Notes under the pieces: generated by a model | Databases searched by the model: none | What the model saw: only the letters and a program-made list of their open reading frames with translations | What the model was told of the DNA's origin: nothing | Made by a program: the position numbers and the translations under genes | Assembly (NCBI GenBank): GCA_021778575.1 | Contig: JAJYCH010000180.1 | Coordinates: forward strand, 2,843 to 8,068 | DNA: 5,226 nt | Reading direction: 5' to 3' | From: Planctomycetota bacterium | GTDB lineage: Bacteria; Planctomycetota; Planctomycetia; Isosphaerales; Isosphaeraceae | In this document: positions 1 to 5,185 of the stretch, piece after piece | Position numbering within the stretch: the first letter of the stretch is position 1 | Layout: each line of letters begins with the position of its first letter

Positions 1-431
1 TCGGCCTTGATCCGGACGGCGAGCCGGGCGGCGATCGCGTCGGTGGTCGTGCTCCAGGTGTGCGGCAGCGGGTCGGGCGATCGGTCGTCGTCGTCGAGGA
101 ACTGTCGGGGGGCAAGGATCGGAACCTGTCGATCGGACCAGATCGGGTTCAGGCAGTCCGGCCGGTCAACCACTCGCGTTCCGGGCACTAGCTTTTCAAG
201 CAGATGGGCCGTCAGGTCGAGCACCCGGAGCGCCAGGGCGTGAGCCGGGTCTTCACCGATCGCGAACCGTTGGTCGAGGTCGCGGAGGACGTCGGCGAAG
301 CTTCCGCCGCCGACCACCAGGACCAGGTTTTCGTCGCCTCGTTCCTCAAGGAACGCCCCGAGCCGGCGGGGAAGCTCGGGCCAGTCGAGCAGGCTGCCTC
401 CGACCTTGACGACCACGACCCGGCGACTCAC
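1..431 (-). CDS. Amino-acid-kinase-fold protein, MfnE-like (3' end outside window)
   Basis: Seen: a minus-strand frame open from a GTG at 431 to the window edge gives 143 residues. It has the amino acid kinase signature: a beta-strand and P-loop VVVKVGGSLL (residues 6-15), a glycine loop VVGGGSFAD (39-47), and LPHTWSTTTDAIAARLA (122-138), which matches the substrate/nucleotide-side W(D/S)xTSDSIAA-type motif of this subgroup. The start is supported because the P-loop must lie near the N-terminus, GGAGA (438-442) sits 6 nt upstream, and GTG overlaps the stop of the upstream gene in GTGA (428-431). Known: in methanogens MfnE, a member of this fold, phosphorylates aminomethylfuran phosphate to the pyrophosphate for methanofuran. 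Inferred: the neighbouring MfnF- and MfnD-like genes make the same role likely here, in the cytoplasm. Other members of the fold (uridylate, glutamate or aspartate kinases) are less consistent with the operon. The C-terminal part is not visible. Confidence 0.82.
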   Translation of the reverse strand, partial: MSRRVVVVKVGGSLLDWPELPRRLGAFLEERGDENLVLVVGGGSFADVLRDLDQRFAIGEDPAHALALRVLDLTAHLLEKLVPGTRVVDRPDCLNPIWSDRQVPILAPRQFLDDDDRSPDPLPHTWSTTTDAIAARLAVRIKA

Positions 432-1453
432 TCCAGGTCTCCGGCTTCCTGGGCGAGGACCACCAGGGCATGAGCACAGGCGGCGCTCGATCCGAGCGGA
501 CCCCAGACTTCTCCGAGCGAGAGAATCGTCCCACCTGTCGGCAAGATCCGGCGGGCGAGTCGGCGGGCCAGGAACTCCCCCGAGCCGGCGACGACGGCGT
601 GACGCGGCGGGTCGGCGCAGACTTTCCGGATCGCGGTTTCGAGACGACCGAGGACGACCTCGTCGGCCCCCTGGGCGAATGCGGTCGAATCCTCGGACGT
701 GAATCCGTCGCGATCGGCACCCACCATCCGGGCAAGCCGGTCGACGGCGGCGTCGGCGGTCGAGGGGCGACCGTCGGCGGTCGAGAGGTCCTTGGGATCG
801 GAGGCGATCTCGCCGAGCGTCAGATAGATGTCCAGGGTCGAGGCGAAGAATTCGGCCATCAAGCCAGTCGGTCGGCCTCGGAACGGTAGCTCGGTGGTCA
901 AGGCACAAAGCGGGGTCCGGCGCACCCCGAGATAGACGAGCTCGCCGGTCTGAAGCCGCTCGGTATCGGTCCGCCCTTGACCCCGGACCTGACCATCGGC
1001 CAGACCGATCAGGTCGGACGTTGTTGATCCGATGTCGATCAAAATTCCCGGCCCATCAGGGATGAGCCGGGCGACCACAGTAGCCAGCGCCAGCCAGTTC
1101 GACGCGGCGGCGATCAAGGGGTTGGCCTGGACCTCGGTCACCGGATGGAACCGGCCGTCGGTCCCCCAGATCGAGACCGGGAGCCCCGCCACGGCTTCGA
1201 CGACCGCGTCGATCACGGCGTGAACGCCCACGGTCTTGGTCGCGTAACAGTCGCAGAGTTCGGCGGTCATCGTCAAGGCGATTCGATCGGCGGGCGGTAA
1301 TGTGTGGATCAGTTGCGCGGTCACCAGCGCCAGCTCGTCGGGCCGCTTCCAGAGCTCGAACGGGACCGAGCGAGCCTTGCCCGACGAATGCGACGCCTTC
1401 AAATTCGCGCCGCCGACATCAAGGGCCAGCCAGGTTGGGGAAGTGGTTGTCAT
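428..1453 (-). CDS. mfnF: H4MPT-linked C1 transfer pathway protein, MfnF family (ASKHA / hydantoinase-like)
   Basis: A 341-residue protein with ASKHA ATPase-type motifs. Seen: N-terminal LALDVGGANLKA (9-20), TMTAELCDCYATKTVGV (61-77), second phosphate loop LIDIGSTTSDLIGL (138-151), a conserved segment ERLQTGELVYLGVRRTPLCA (165-184), and a C-terminal AVVAGSGEFLA (286-296). This combination is characteristic of the probable H4MPT-linked C1 transfer proteins, which are distantly related to hydantoinase/oxoprolinase. Known: in methanogens MfnF couples the aminomethylfuran pyrophosphate to gamma-glutamyltyramine, releasing pyrophosphate. Bacterial methylotrophs use a related tyrosine-containing methylofuran. 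Inferred: the same condensation here. The start ATG has GAGGAA 8 nt upstream. The gene lies 17 nt after the ATP-grasp gene and overlaps the kinase gene by 4 nt, so translational coupling is likely. Residues about 223-237 contain a local 7-residue duplication (STADGRP/STADAAV) just before a helical segment. The family call is firm; the exact substrate is inferred. Confidence 0.88.
   Translation of the reverse strand: MTTTSPTWLALDVGGANLKASHSSGKARSVPFELWKRPDELALVTAQLIHTLPPADRIALTMTAELCDCYATKTVGVHAVIDAVVEAVAGLPVSIWGTDGRFHPVTEVQANPLIAAASNWLALATVVARLIPDGPGILIDIGSTTSDLIGLADGQVRGQGRTDTERLQTGELVYLGVRRTPLCALTTELPFRGRPTGLMAEFFASTLDIYLTLGEIASDPKDLSTADGRPSTADAAVDRLARMVGADRDGFTSEDSTAFAQGADEVVLGRLETAIRKVCADPPRHAVVAGSGEFLARRLARRILPTGGTILSLGEVWGPLGSSAACAHALVVLAQEAGDLE
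438..442 (-). promoter_or_regulatory. Ribosome binding site of the MfnE-like gene
   Basis: GGAGA on the minus strand, 6 nt before the GTG at 431 and inside the last codons of the MfnF-family gene. It supports the non-ATG start and the GTGA stop-start overlap. Confidence 0.6.
751..788 (-). repeat. In-frame 21-bp tandem duplication within the MfnF-family gene
   Basis: Two 17-nt blocks (751-767 and 772-788) differ at one base and are offset by 21 nt, or seven codons. They encode STADGRP followed by STADAAV. A partial third copy may precede them at 739-750. This is consistent with replication slippage in a GC-rich, surface-exposed stretch of the protein. Confidence 0.6.
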
Positions 1454-1461
1454 CGGGGGGA

Positions 1462-1467
1462 TTCCTC
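1462..1467 (-). promoter_or_regulatory. Ribosome binding site of the MfnF-family gene
   Basis: GAGGAA on the minus strand, 8 nt before the ATG at 1453 and within the 17-nt gap after the ATP-grasp stop. It fixes the start. Confidence 0.7.
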
Positions 1468-1470
1468 AGG

Positions 1471-2550
1471 TCAAGTCAGTCCAGACGCGTCGAAACAGAC
1501 ATCAAGGCCGGACCGAGCCGCTCGGATTCGCCCTGGCCAATCGGTCGCGGCGAGTGGACCCTCCATCGAGTCGAGCCAGGCCCCGGCGATCGTACCCGAG
1601 CCGAGCCGTTTCGCCAGCCCGACGTAAGAGGTCGTCGGCCGGGGATTGATTTCGAGGACCGTGACGCCGCTCGCGGGATCGGCCAGATAATCGACGCCGA
1701 CGAAGCCGCGAAGTCGCCGCGAACCGAGGTATTCGTTCACGCTACTCAGCGCCTTGATGACGACTTCGGGGGCCTCGTGAAGGCTCGACAGGATTATCCC
1801 TCCTCGATACGAGATCCGCCCGTCACGGTCAACATTGATGTCCTGACGACCGACACCGAGCAAGGTCAGGCCGCCCGAAACATCGACCAGGAAACTCGCA
1901 CTCATCGGCTCACCGGGCAAGTAAGGCTGGACGATCGCCTGAGCCCGGCGAGTCAGCCAGTCGGGACGCCGACGGTCATGGACAACCCGGGTCTCGACCG
2001 AGCCCGCGCCGTCGCGAGGCTTGACCAGGCTCGGACCCTCCCAGTCCCCTGGGAGAGTCTTATGGGAAGGTTCGATAACATAAGTCTGCGGCGATCTAAT
2101 CCCAGCGCCATAGAAATGGTGGGCCAGCCGGGCCTTGTCTCCGGTCAAGCCGATGGCCCGAGGCCTCGATCCGATCGACCGGCCGCCGGCTTGTTCAACT
2201 CGCTCGGTCAGTTGTTCGAGAATCCCATCCGTCTCGGGAGCGATCAAGAGGCTATAATCAGACGCTGCCGCGAGTGATTCGATCACGCCGGTGACCGAGC
2301 GATCGAGCCGATGGACGTGGATTCCTGGTTCGTCCTCGGCCGTGAGCCGGGAATCGACCGGCATCACGACCTCGATCCCGGGCACGGCGGCGAAGTCTCG
2401 GGCGATTGCCTGACGCATCGCGGCCCCTTCGGCTGCCCAGGAGCTTGGAAGTTCCTGGCCGATCAAGCCGCCGCCGGTGACGAATTCATAGACCAGGACC
2501 GTGACCGGCCGCCGATCTCCCCGAGAGTCCCGACCGTTGATCCGAGTCAT
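1471..2550 (-). CDS. ATP-grasp ligase, MfnD-like (tyramine/tyrosine-glutamate ligase candidate)
   Basis: A 359-residue ATP-grasp enzyme of the ATP-grasp_3 type. Seen: pre-ATP-grasp domain opening with VLVYEFVTGGGL (18-29), a hinge lysine region LTGDKARL (135-142) and GIRSPQTYVI (150-159), ATP-binding SLVKPRDGAGS (174-184), QPYLPGEPMSASF (208-220), GFVGVDYL (282-289), and metal-binding VLEINPRPTTSYVGL (298-312). Known: MfnD of methanogens joins glutamate to tyramine with ATP to start the methanofuran side chain, and its family shares the ExNPRxTTSYxGL signature. Bacterial methylofuran carries tyrosine, so the acceptor may differ here. Inferred: first gene of the D-F-E operon. The start ATG at 2550 is backed by GAGGA 5 nt upstream. 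There is no later ATG, GTG or TTG before the conserved first strand, although residues 2-15 look non-conserved and basic. This start lies inside the divergent HisA-like gene. Other peptide-forming ATP-grasp ligases cannot be excluded. Confidence 0.82.
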   Translation of the reverse strand: MTRINGRDSRGDRRPVTVLVYEFVTGGGLIGQELPSSWAAEGAAMRQAIARDFAAVPGIEVVMPVDSRLTAEDEPGIHVHRLDRSVTGVIESLAAASDYSLLIAPETDGILEQLTERVEQAGGRSIGSRPRAIGLTGDKARLAHHFYGAGIRSPQTYVIEPSHKTLPGDWEGPSLVKPRDGAGSVETRVVHDRRRPDWLTRRAQAIVQPYLPGEPMSASFLVDVSGGLTLLGVGRQDINVDRDGRISYRGGIILSSLHEAPEVVIKALSSVNEYLGSRRLRGFVGVDYLADPASGVTVLEINPRPTTSYVGLAKRLGSGTIAGAWLDSMEGPLAATDWPGRIRAARSGLDVCFDASGLT

Positions 2551-3268
2551 CCCCGTCCTCGATATCCGTCAGGGCCAGGCCGTCCACGCCATCGCGGGCG
2601 ACCGGGCCCATTATGGGCCGATCCGGAGCCAGGTGCATCCCGGGACCGATCCCGTCGAGCTGGCGAAGGCCGGTCAAGCCGCCTGGAACCTTCCCGATCT
2701 CTATCTGGCCGATCTCGACGCCATCCTGGGCGAAGCCGCGCCGAACCTGCGATTGTATCGGACCTTGGCCGACCTCGGGTTGAACCTCTGGGTCGATTCG
2801 GGCGTCCGGGAGCCTCACGACGTCCCGCGACTGATCGAGTCCGGGGTGGCCCAGGTGATCGTCGGGCTTGAAACCATCAATGGACCCCGATCGCTCCAAG
2901 CGATTCTCGACCAGGCGAGACCGGACCGGGTGGTCTTCAGTCTCGACCTGAAAAACGGCCGACCGCTGGTCGACTGCCGGACGAATTGGGGAACCGATCG
3001 CGTGGACGAGATCGCCGCTCAGGTCATCGAGCTGGGAATCGAGCGGATCATCGAGCTCGATCTCGCCCGGGTCGGCATCGGACGCCCGGACGACTCGCTC
3101 GGCACGGTTCGCGACCGCCGCGCCGCCTGGTTTCTCGGCGGCGGAATCACCTCGGCGGCACAGATCGAGACGCTCCGCCGGGCGGGATTCGCCGGGGTTC
3201 TGGTCGGTTCGGCGCTGCATGACGGGCGGATCGACAGGGACTCACTCGATCGAATCAATAATTCCTAA
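2537..3268 (+). CDS. HisA/HisF-related TIM-barrel protein (C1-cofactor-associated paralogue)
   Basis: A 243-residue beta/alpha barrel. Seen: first strand IRVIPVLDIRQGQAVHAIAG (2-21) with an aspartate (D9) where HisA has its catalytic base, DLYLADLDAILG (55-66), LWVDSGVRE (84-92), VIVGLETI (107-114), VFSLDLKNGRPL (133-144) carrying the second acidic position, IIELDLARVGIG (171-182), and C-terminal phosphate-binding loops FLGGGI (201-206) and GVLVGSALHDGRI (221-233). Known: HisA isomerises ProFAR in histidine synthesis, but a separate HisA/HisF-related family accompanies methanopterin-type C1 genes in archaea and bacteria, with no reaction that I know of. Inferred: this is that paralogue, because no his gene is adjacent and three methanofuran-type genes are. 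TTG at 2537 was chosen because it puts the family's usual N-terminus in place, with a weak GAGAG 9 nt upstream. A GTG at 2501 would add 12 polar residues, and its AGGA is only 2 nt away. The gene overlaps the divergent ATP-grasp gene by 14 nt, or 50 nt from the GTG. Confidence 0.85.
   Translation: MIRVIPVLDIRQGQAVHAIAGDRAHYGPIRSQVHPGTDPVELAKAGQAAWNLPDLYLADLDAILGEAAPNLRLYRTLADLGLNLWVDSGVREPHDVPRLIESGVAQVIVGLETINGPRSLQAILDQARPDRVVFSLDLKNGRPLVDCRTNWGTDRVDEIAAQVIELGIERIIELDLARVGIGRPDDSLGTVRDRRAAWFLGGGITSAAQIETLRRAGFAGVLVGSALHDGRIDRDSLDRINNS
2556..2560 (-). promoter_or_regulatory. Ribosome binding site of the ATP-grasp gene, inside the HisA-like gene
   Basis: GAGGA on the minus strand, 5 nt before the ATG at 2550. 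It lies opposite the codons for the VLD of the conserved first strand of the divergent HisA-like protein, so one stretch serves both coding and translation initiation. It decides the ATP-grasp start. Confidence 0.6.
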
Positions 3269-3271
3269 AAA

Positions 3272-3308
3272 GTTCACGCGACCATGTTCTCGCGTGAACC
3301 ATTGTTTT
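3272..3308. terminator. Bidirectional Rho-independent terminator
   Basis: A perfect 10-bp stem (3272-3281 with 3290-3299, arm GTTCACGCGA) closes an 8-nt loop. On the plus strand it is followed by CATTGTTTTTT. On the minus strand it is followed by TTTTTAGGAA, from the five A at 3267-3271. It lies in the 45-nt gap between the convergent HisA-like and ATPase genes and should end transcripts from both sides. Confidence 0.88.
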
Positions 3309-3313
3309 TTCGT

Positions 3314-3994
3314 TCAGATTCCATCGGTCCAGTTGATGATCCGGGCCTGTTGTTCTTCGTGGTCGAAATAATAGACCAGCGGGTGAACTTCGGGCATGTG
3401 GCGGAGGTTCGACTTGGACAGGCCGAGGCGTCGACCGCCGTGGCCGATCGGGGTGAGCTGGAGGACGGTCCGGGGCGTTCCGTAGAATTCGGGGGCCCAG
3501 TCGTCCTTCATGTCGCCCGATACGCATTGAGCGGCCAGGATCGCCGCGCCGGTTGCCCGCCCCAGTTCGCCGAGCTTGCGCATCACCTCGACCGGGTTGC
3601 GCTCGCAGGCCAGGCAGATATAGCAGGGCAGGGGGTCGATGATGATGAGAGCCGGCTTGAGCTTGGCCACGTCGTCCTTATCGATCTCGCGATCGACCGC
3701 CCAGATCCGGGTCAGGTCGGCGCCGGCAAGATCGAGCCGGGGGCGGACGGTGTCGGCCAGACCATCGTCACCACTGAAGATAACGACGTTGGCCGGTTCG
3801 GCGTGCGTCTTCATCAACGGCATCGGCGCGCCCCGGCTCACTCGCGCAGCCAGTTCGAGAGTCAGCGTCGACTTGCCGACTCCCGGCTCGCTTTCCAGCA
3901 GGGTCACCTTGCCGAACGGAATCCGACCTTCCCAGAGCCACTGCACGGACTCGGACTCGATGTCGGACATACGTGTGAAGACAGCGTCGCTCAT
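3314..3994 (-). CDS. Stand-alone RecA/RepA-like P-loop ATPase (AAA_25-type)
   Basis: A 226-residue protein. Seen: an N-terminal lead MSDIESESVQWLWEGRIPFG (9-28) typical of RepA/primase-associated ATPases, Walker A LLESEPGVGKSTL (32-44), NVVIFSGDDGLADTVRPRL (69-87), Walker B ALIIIDPLPCYI (115-126), and a C-terminal strand region LGLSKSNLR (190-198). Known: relatives are hexameric helicase-like ATPases in phage, plasmid and genomic-island replication proteins, usually with further primase or DNA-binding domains. Here only the ATPase core remains. The histidine-rich sensor segment expected after the aillxxH strand reads AILAAQCVSG (151-160), with glutamine in place of histidine. Start: the ATG at 3994 has AAGGTG 5 nt upstream. 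An in-frame ATG at 4054 would extend the protein by 20 residues, but it lies on the putative -10 box, so it is disfavoured. The two cysteines in YICLACERN (125-133) are notable. Function unknown; possibly a mobile-element remnant or a domesticated ATPase. Confidence 0.8.
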   Translation of the reverse strand: MSDAVFTRMSDIESESVQWLWEGRIPFGKVTLLESEPGVGKSTLTLELAARVSRGAPMPLMKTHAEPANVVIFSGDDGLADTVRPRLDLAGADLTRIWAVDREIDKDDVAKLKPALIIIDPLPCYICLACERNPVEVMRKLGELGRATGAAILAAQCVSGDMKDDWAPEFYGTPRTVLQLTPIGHGGRRLGLSKSNLRHMPEVHPLVYYFDHEEQQARIINWTDGI

Positions 3995-3999
3995 GATCC

Positions 4000-4005
4000 C
4001 ACCTT
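4000..4005 (-). promoter_or_regulatory. Ribosome binding site deciding the ATPase start
   Basis: AAGGTG on the minus strand, 5 nt before the ATG at 3994. It favours this start over the upstream in-frame ATG at 4054. Confidence 0.5.
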
Positions 4006-4052
4006 CGGTATGACGATGCCCGATCGGACTGGATCGTTCGACGTTCCAGATC

Positions 4053-4080
4053 ATTTTATTCTACTCGCTCCAGCCTGCAA
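4053..4080 (-). promoter_or_regulatory. Putative sigma70-type promoter for the ATPase gene
   Basis: Read on the minus strand, TTGCAG (4080-4075) and TAAAAT (4058-4053) are separated by 16 bp. The -10 box matches the consensus at 5 of 6 positions and the -35 box at 3 of 6. Initiation near 4046 would give a leader of about 50 nt to the ATG at 3994. It sits in an AT-richer stretch within an otherwise GC-rich sequence. Planctomycete promoters are poorly characterised, so this is a consensus match only. Confidence 0.4.
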
Positions 4081-4090
4081 AACGAGAAGC

Positions 4091-4116
4091 GAGAATTCCC
4101 GGAGTCGAATTTTCTC
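4091..4116 (-). terminator. Weak possible terminator after the PhzF-family gene
   Basis: On the minus strand, just past the stop at 4121, an 8-bp stem with a two-A bulge can form (GAGAAAATTC with GAATTCTC). It is followed by the pyrimidine-rich GCTTCTCGTTTT. The stem is AT-rich and the T-run is short and displaced, so termination would be inefficient at best. Confidence 0.22.
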
Positions 4117-4120
4117 CCGA

Positions 4121-4927
4121 TCAATCCCCAACCGCGTCCGCAGCCAGCTCGCCACGGAGGACCGTGACCGCTTGACCGCGCAGGAGGATACGGTCTCGAT
4201 CGACGACCACCCGGACAATTCCGCCTCGCCTTGAAGCCTGGTAACCGACCAGTTCGGACTTGCCCAGTCGGTCGGCCCAGTACGGCCCGAGCGTGCAGTG
4301 CGCCGAGCCGGTGACCGGATCTTCGGCAACTCCGCACGACGGCGCGAAGAACCGCGAGACGAAATCAAACGCGGCCGAATCGGACCGAGCCGTGACGATG
4401 ATCCCCCGCGCACGGACCGCGCCGAGCAATCCGAAATCCGGCTGCAAGTCGCGGACGATCGCCGCCGACTCAACCTCGACCAGAACATCAGTCCGGCTCA
4501 TCCAGGCATTCACCACCGCGACACCGAGCGCCTGAGCAAACGGCGCGGGGTCAATCGAACGCTCGACCGGGCGGCCCGGAAAATCGAGCGCGATCCAGCC
4601 GTCCGATAAGGTCGCCCGAAGCTCACCGCTTCGGGTCCGGAAGATGGCCGGGGCCGATGGTTCGAGGTGATTCTCGTCCCAGAGAACATGGGCCGAGGCG
4701 AGCGTGGCATGGCCGCAGAGTTCGACCTCGACGAGCGGAGTGAACCAGCGGAGGTGGAAACCGCCGGGCTCCGGAACCAGAAACGCCGTCTCGGAAAGGT
4801 TCAGCTCGGAGGCAAGCGCCTGCATCCAGGAGTCGGGCCTGGGGTCGGTCAGAATACAAACCGCCGCCGGGTTCCCGGCGAACGGACGATCGGTGAAGGC
4901 GTCAACCTGGACGATGCGCTGGGGCAT
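4121..4927 (-). CDS. PhzF-family isomerase/epimerase-like protein
   Basis: A 268-residue protein of the usual PhzF/YddE length with the diaminopimelate-epimerase-like double fold. Seen: N-terminal IVQVDAFTDRPFAGNPAAV (5-23), LNLSETAFLV (42-51) with the glutamate (E46) that aligns to the catalytic acid of PhzF, LRWFTPLVEVELCGHATLAS (59-78), LDFPGRP (114-120), and CGVAEDPVTGSAHCTLGPYWA (198-218) forming the second conserved loop. Known: PhzF isomerises trans-2,3-dihydro-3-hydroxyanthranilate in phenazine synthesis, but most family members, including E. coli YddE, have no settled substrate. Inferred: a cytoplasmic isomerase-type enzyme of unknown substrate, since no phenazine genes are present. 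The start at 4927 places the conserved strand at residue 5. A longer frame to 5038 would add 37 low-complexity residues over the intergenic sequence. No good Shine-Dalgarno precedes this ATG, so the start is slightly uncertain. It lies 126 nt upstream of the ATPase gene with no evident functional link. Confidence 0.9.
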   Translation of the reverse strand: MPQRIVQVDAFTDRPFAGNPAAVCILTDPRPDSWMQALASELNLSETAFLVPEPGGFHLRWFTPLVEVELCGHATLASAHVLWDENHLEPSAPAIFRTRSGELRATLSDGWIALDFPGRPVERSIDPAPFAQALGVAVVNAWMSRTDVLVEVESAAIVRDLQPDFGLLGAVRARGIIVTARSDSAAFDFVSRFFAPSCGVAEDPVTGSAHCTLGPYWADRLGKSELVGYQASRRGGIVRVVVDRDRILLRGQAVTVLRGELAADAVGD

Positions 4928-5030
4928 GACAGGAGATCCCGCGAACTCTGTGGATTCAAAAAAAGGCTCGTGAGGGATTTCAGGGTGGTGGACCTGATTG
5001 CCGGATATTGGAATCGAAGAGGAAGAATTT

Positions 5031-5066
5031 ACCGCCAAGACGCCAGGGACGCCAGGAGAACGCAGA
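5031..5066. repeat. Degenerate 9-bp tandem repeat with purine-rich tail
   Basis: Four consecutive 9-nt units can be read: accgccaag, acgccaggg, acgccagga and gaacgcaga. They are followed to about 5083 by an AAGAAAAG-type purine stretch. The CGCCAAGACGCC type of sequence is, from memory, a common dispersed intergenic motif in planctomycete and other environmental genomes. Its function is unknown, and its dispersal cannot be seen within this window. Confidence 0.55.
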
Positions 5067-5142
5067 GAAGAAAAGAAGAAAAGCAGGTGGGTGGACCCAA
5101 ATTTTCTGGGGGGGGGCGGCAGACGGATTGGTGATCTGGAGT

Positions 5143-5185
5143 GCGAGAGCTTGCTCTCGCTCTGCTTCGTGGAGCTTGCTCCACG
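5143..5185. repeat. Two tandem perfect hairpins sharing the core GAGCTTGCTC
   Basis: Hairpin 1 pairs GCGAGAGC (5143-5150) with GCTCTCGC (5153-5160). Hairpin 2 pairs CGTGGAGC (5168-5175) with GCTCCACG (5178-5185). Both have perfect 8-bp arms around TT, lie 25 bp apart, and share ten core bases although their outer arms differ. The outer bases co-vary between the two copies, which suggests that the hairpin structure is maintained. No T-run follows, so they are not ordinary terminators. They resemble REP-like intergenic palindromes. Confidence 0.7.

Noticed and set aside
1300..2277. Long plus-strand open frame (325 codons) opposite the ATP-grasp and MfnF-family genes
   Set aside because: It has no recognisable motif and a low-complexity Arg/Pro/Ser-rich composition, and it is fully antisense to two genes with clear family signatures. 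Such frames are common in GC-rich DNA.
2486..3220. Minus-strand frame (244 codons) opposite the HisA-like gene
   Set aside because: It is an antisense shadow of a well-supported TIM-barrel gene, and its translation is rich in charged residues without any motif.
2537..3268. Canonical histidine-biosynthesis HisA
   Set aside because: No his genes are adjacent, and the sequence diverges from HisA around the second half of the barrel. The C1-associated paralogue fits better, but this is not proven.
3284..4234. Plus-strand open frame (316 codons) opposite the ATPase gene
   Set aside because: It starts inside the terminator hairpin and mirrors the ATPase codons, with no domain-like motif.
4928..5038. 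N-terminal extension of the PhzF-family protein to an ATG at 5038
   Set aside because: The extra 37 residues are unlike the family, whose conserved strand normally begins within a few residues of the start. The DNA there is repeat-flanked intergenic sequence.
5031..5185. CRISPR array
   Set aside because: The repeats are 9 bp and degenerate or simple hairpins 25 bp apart. There are no constant 24-37 bp repeats with unique spacers and no cas genes.
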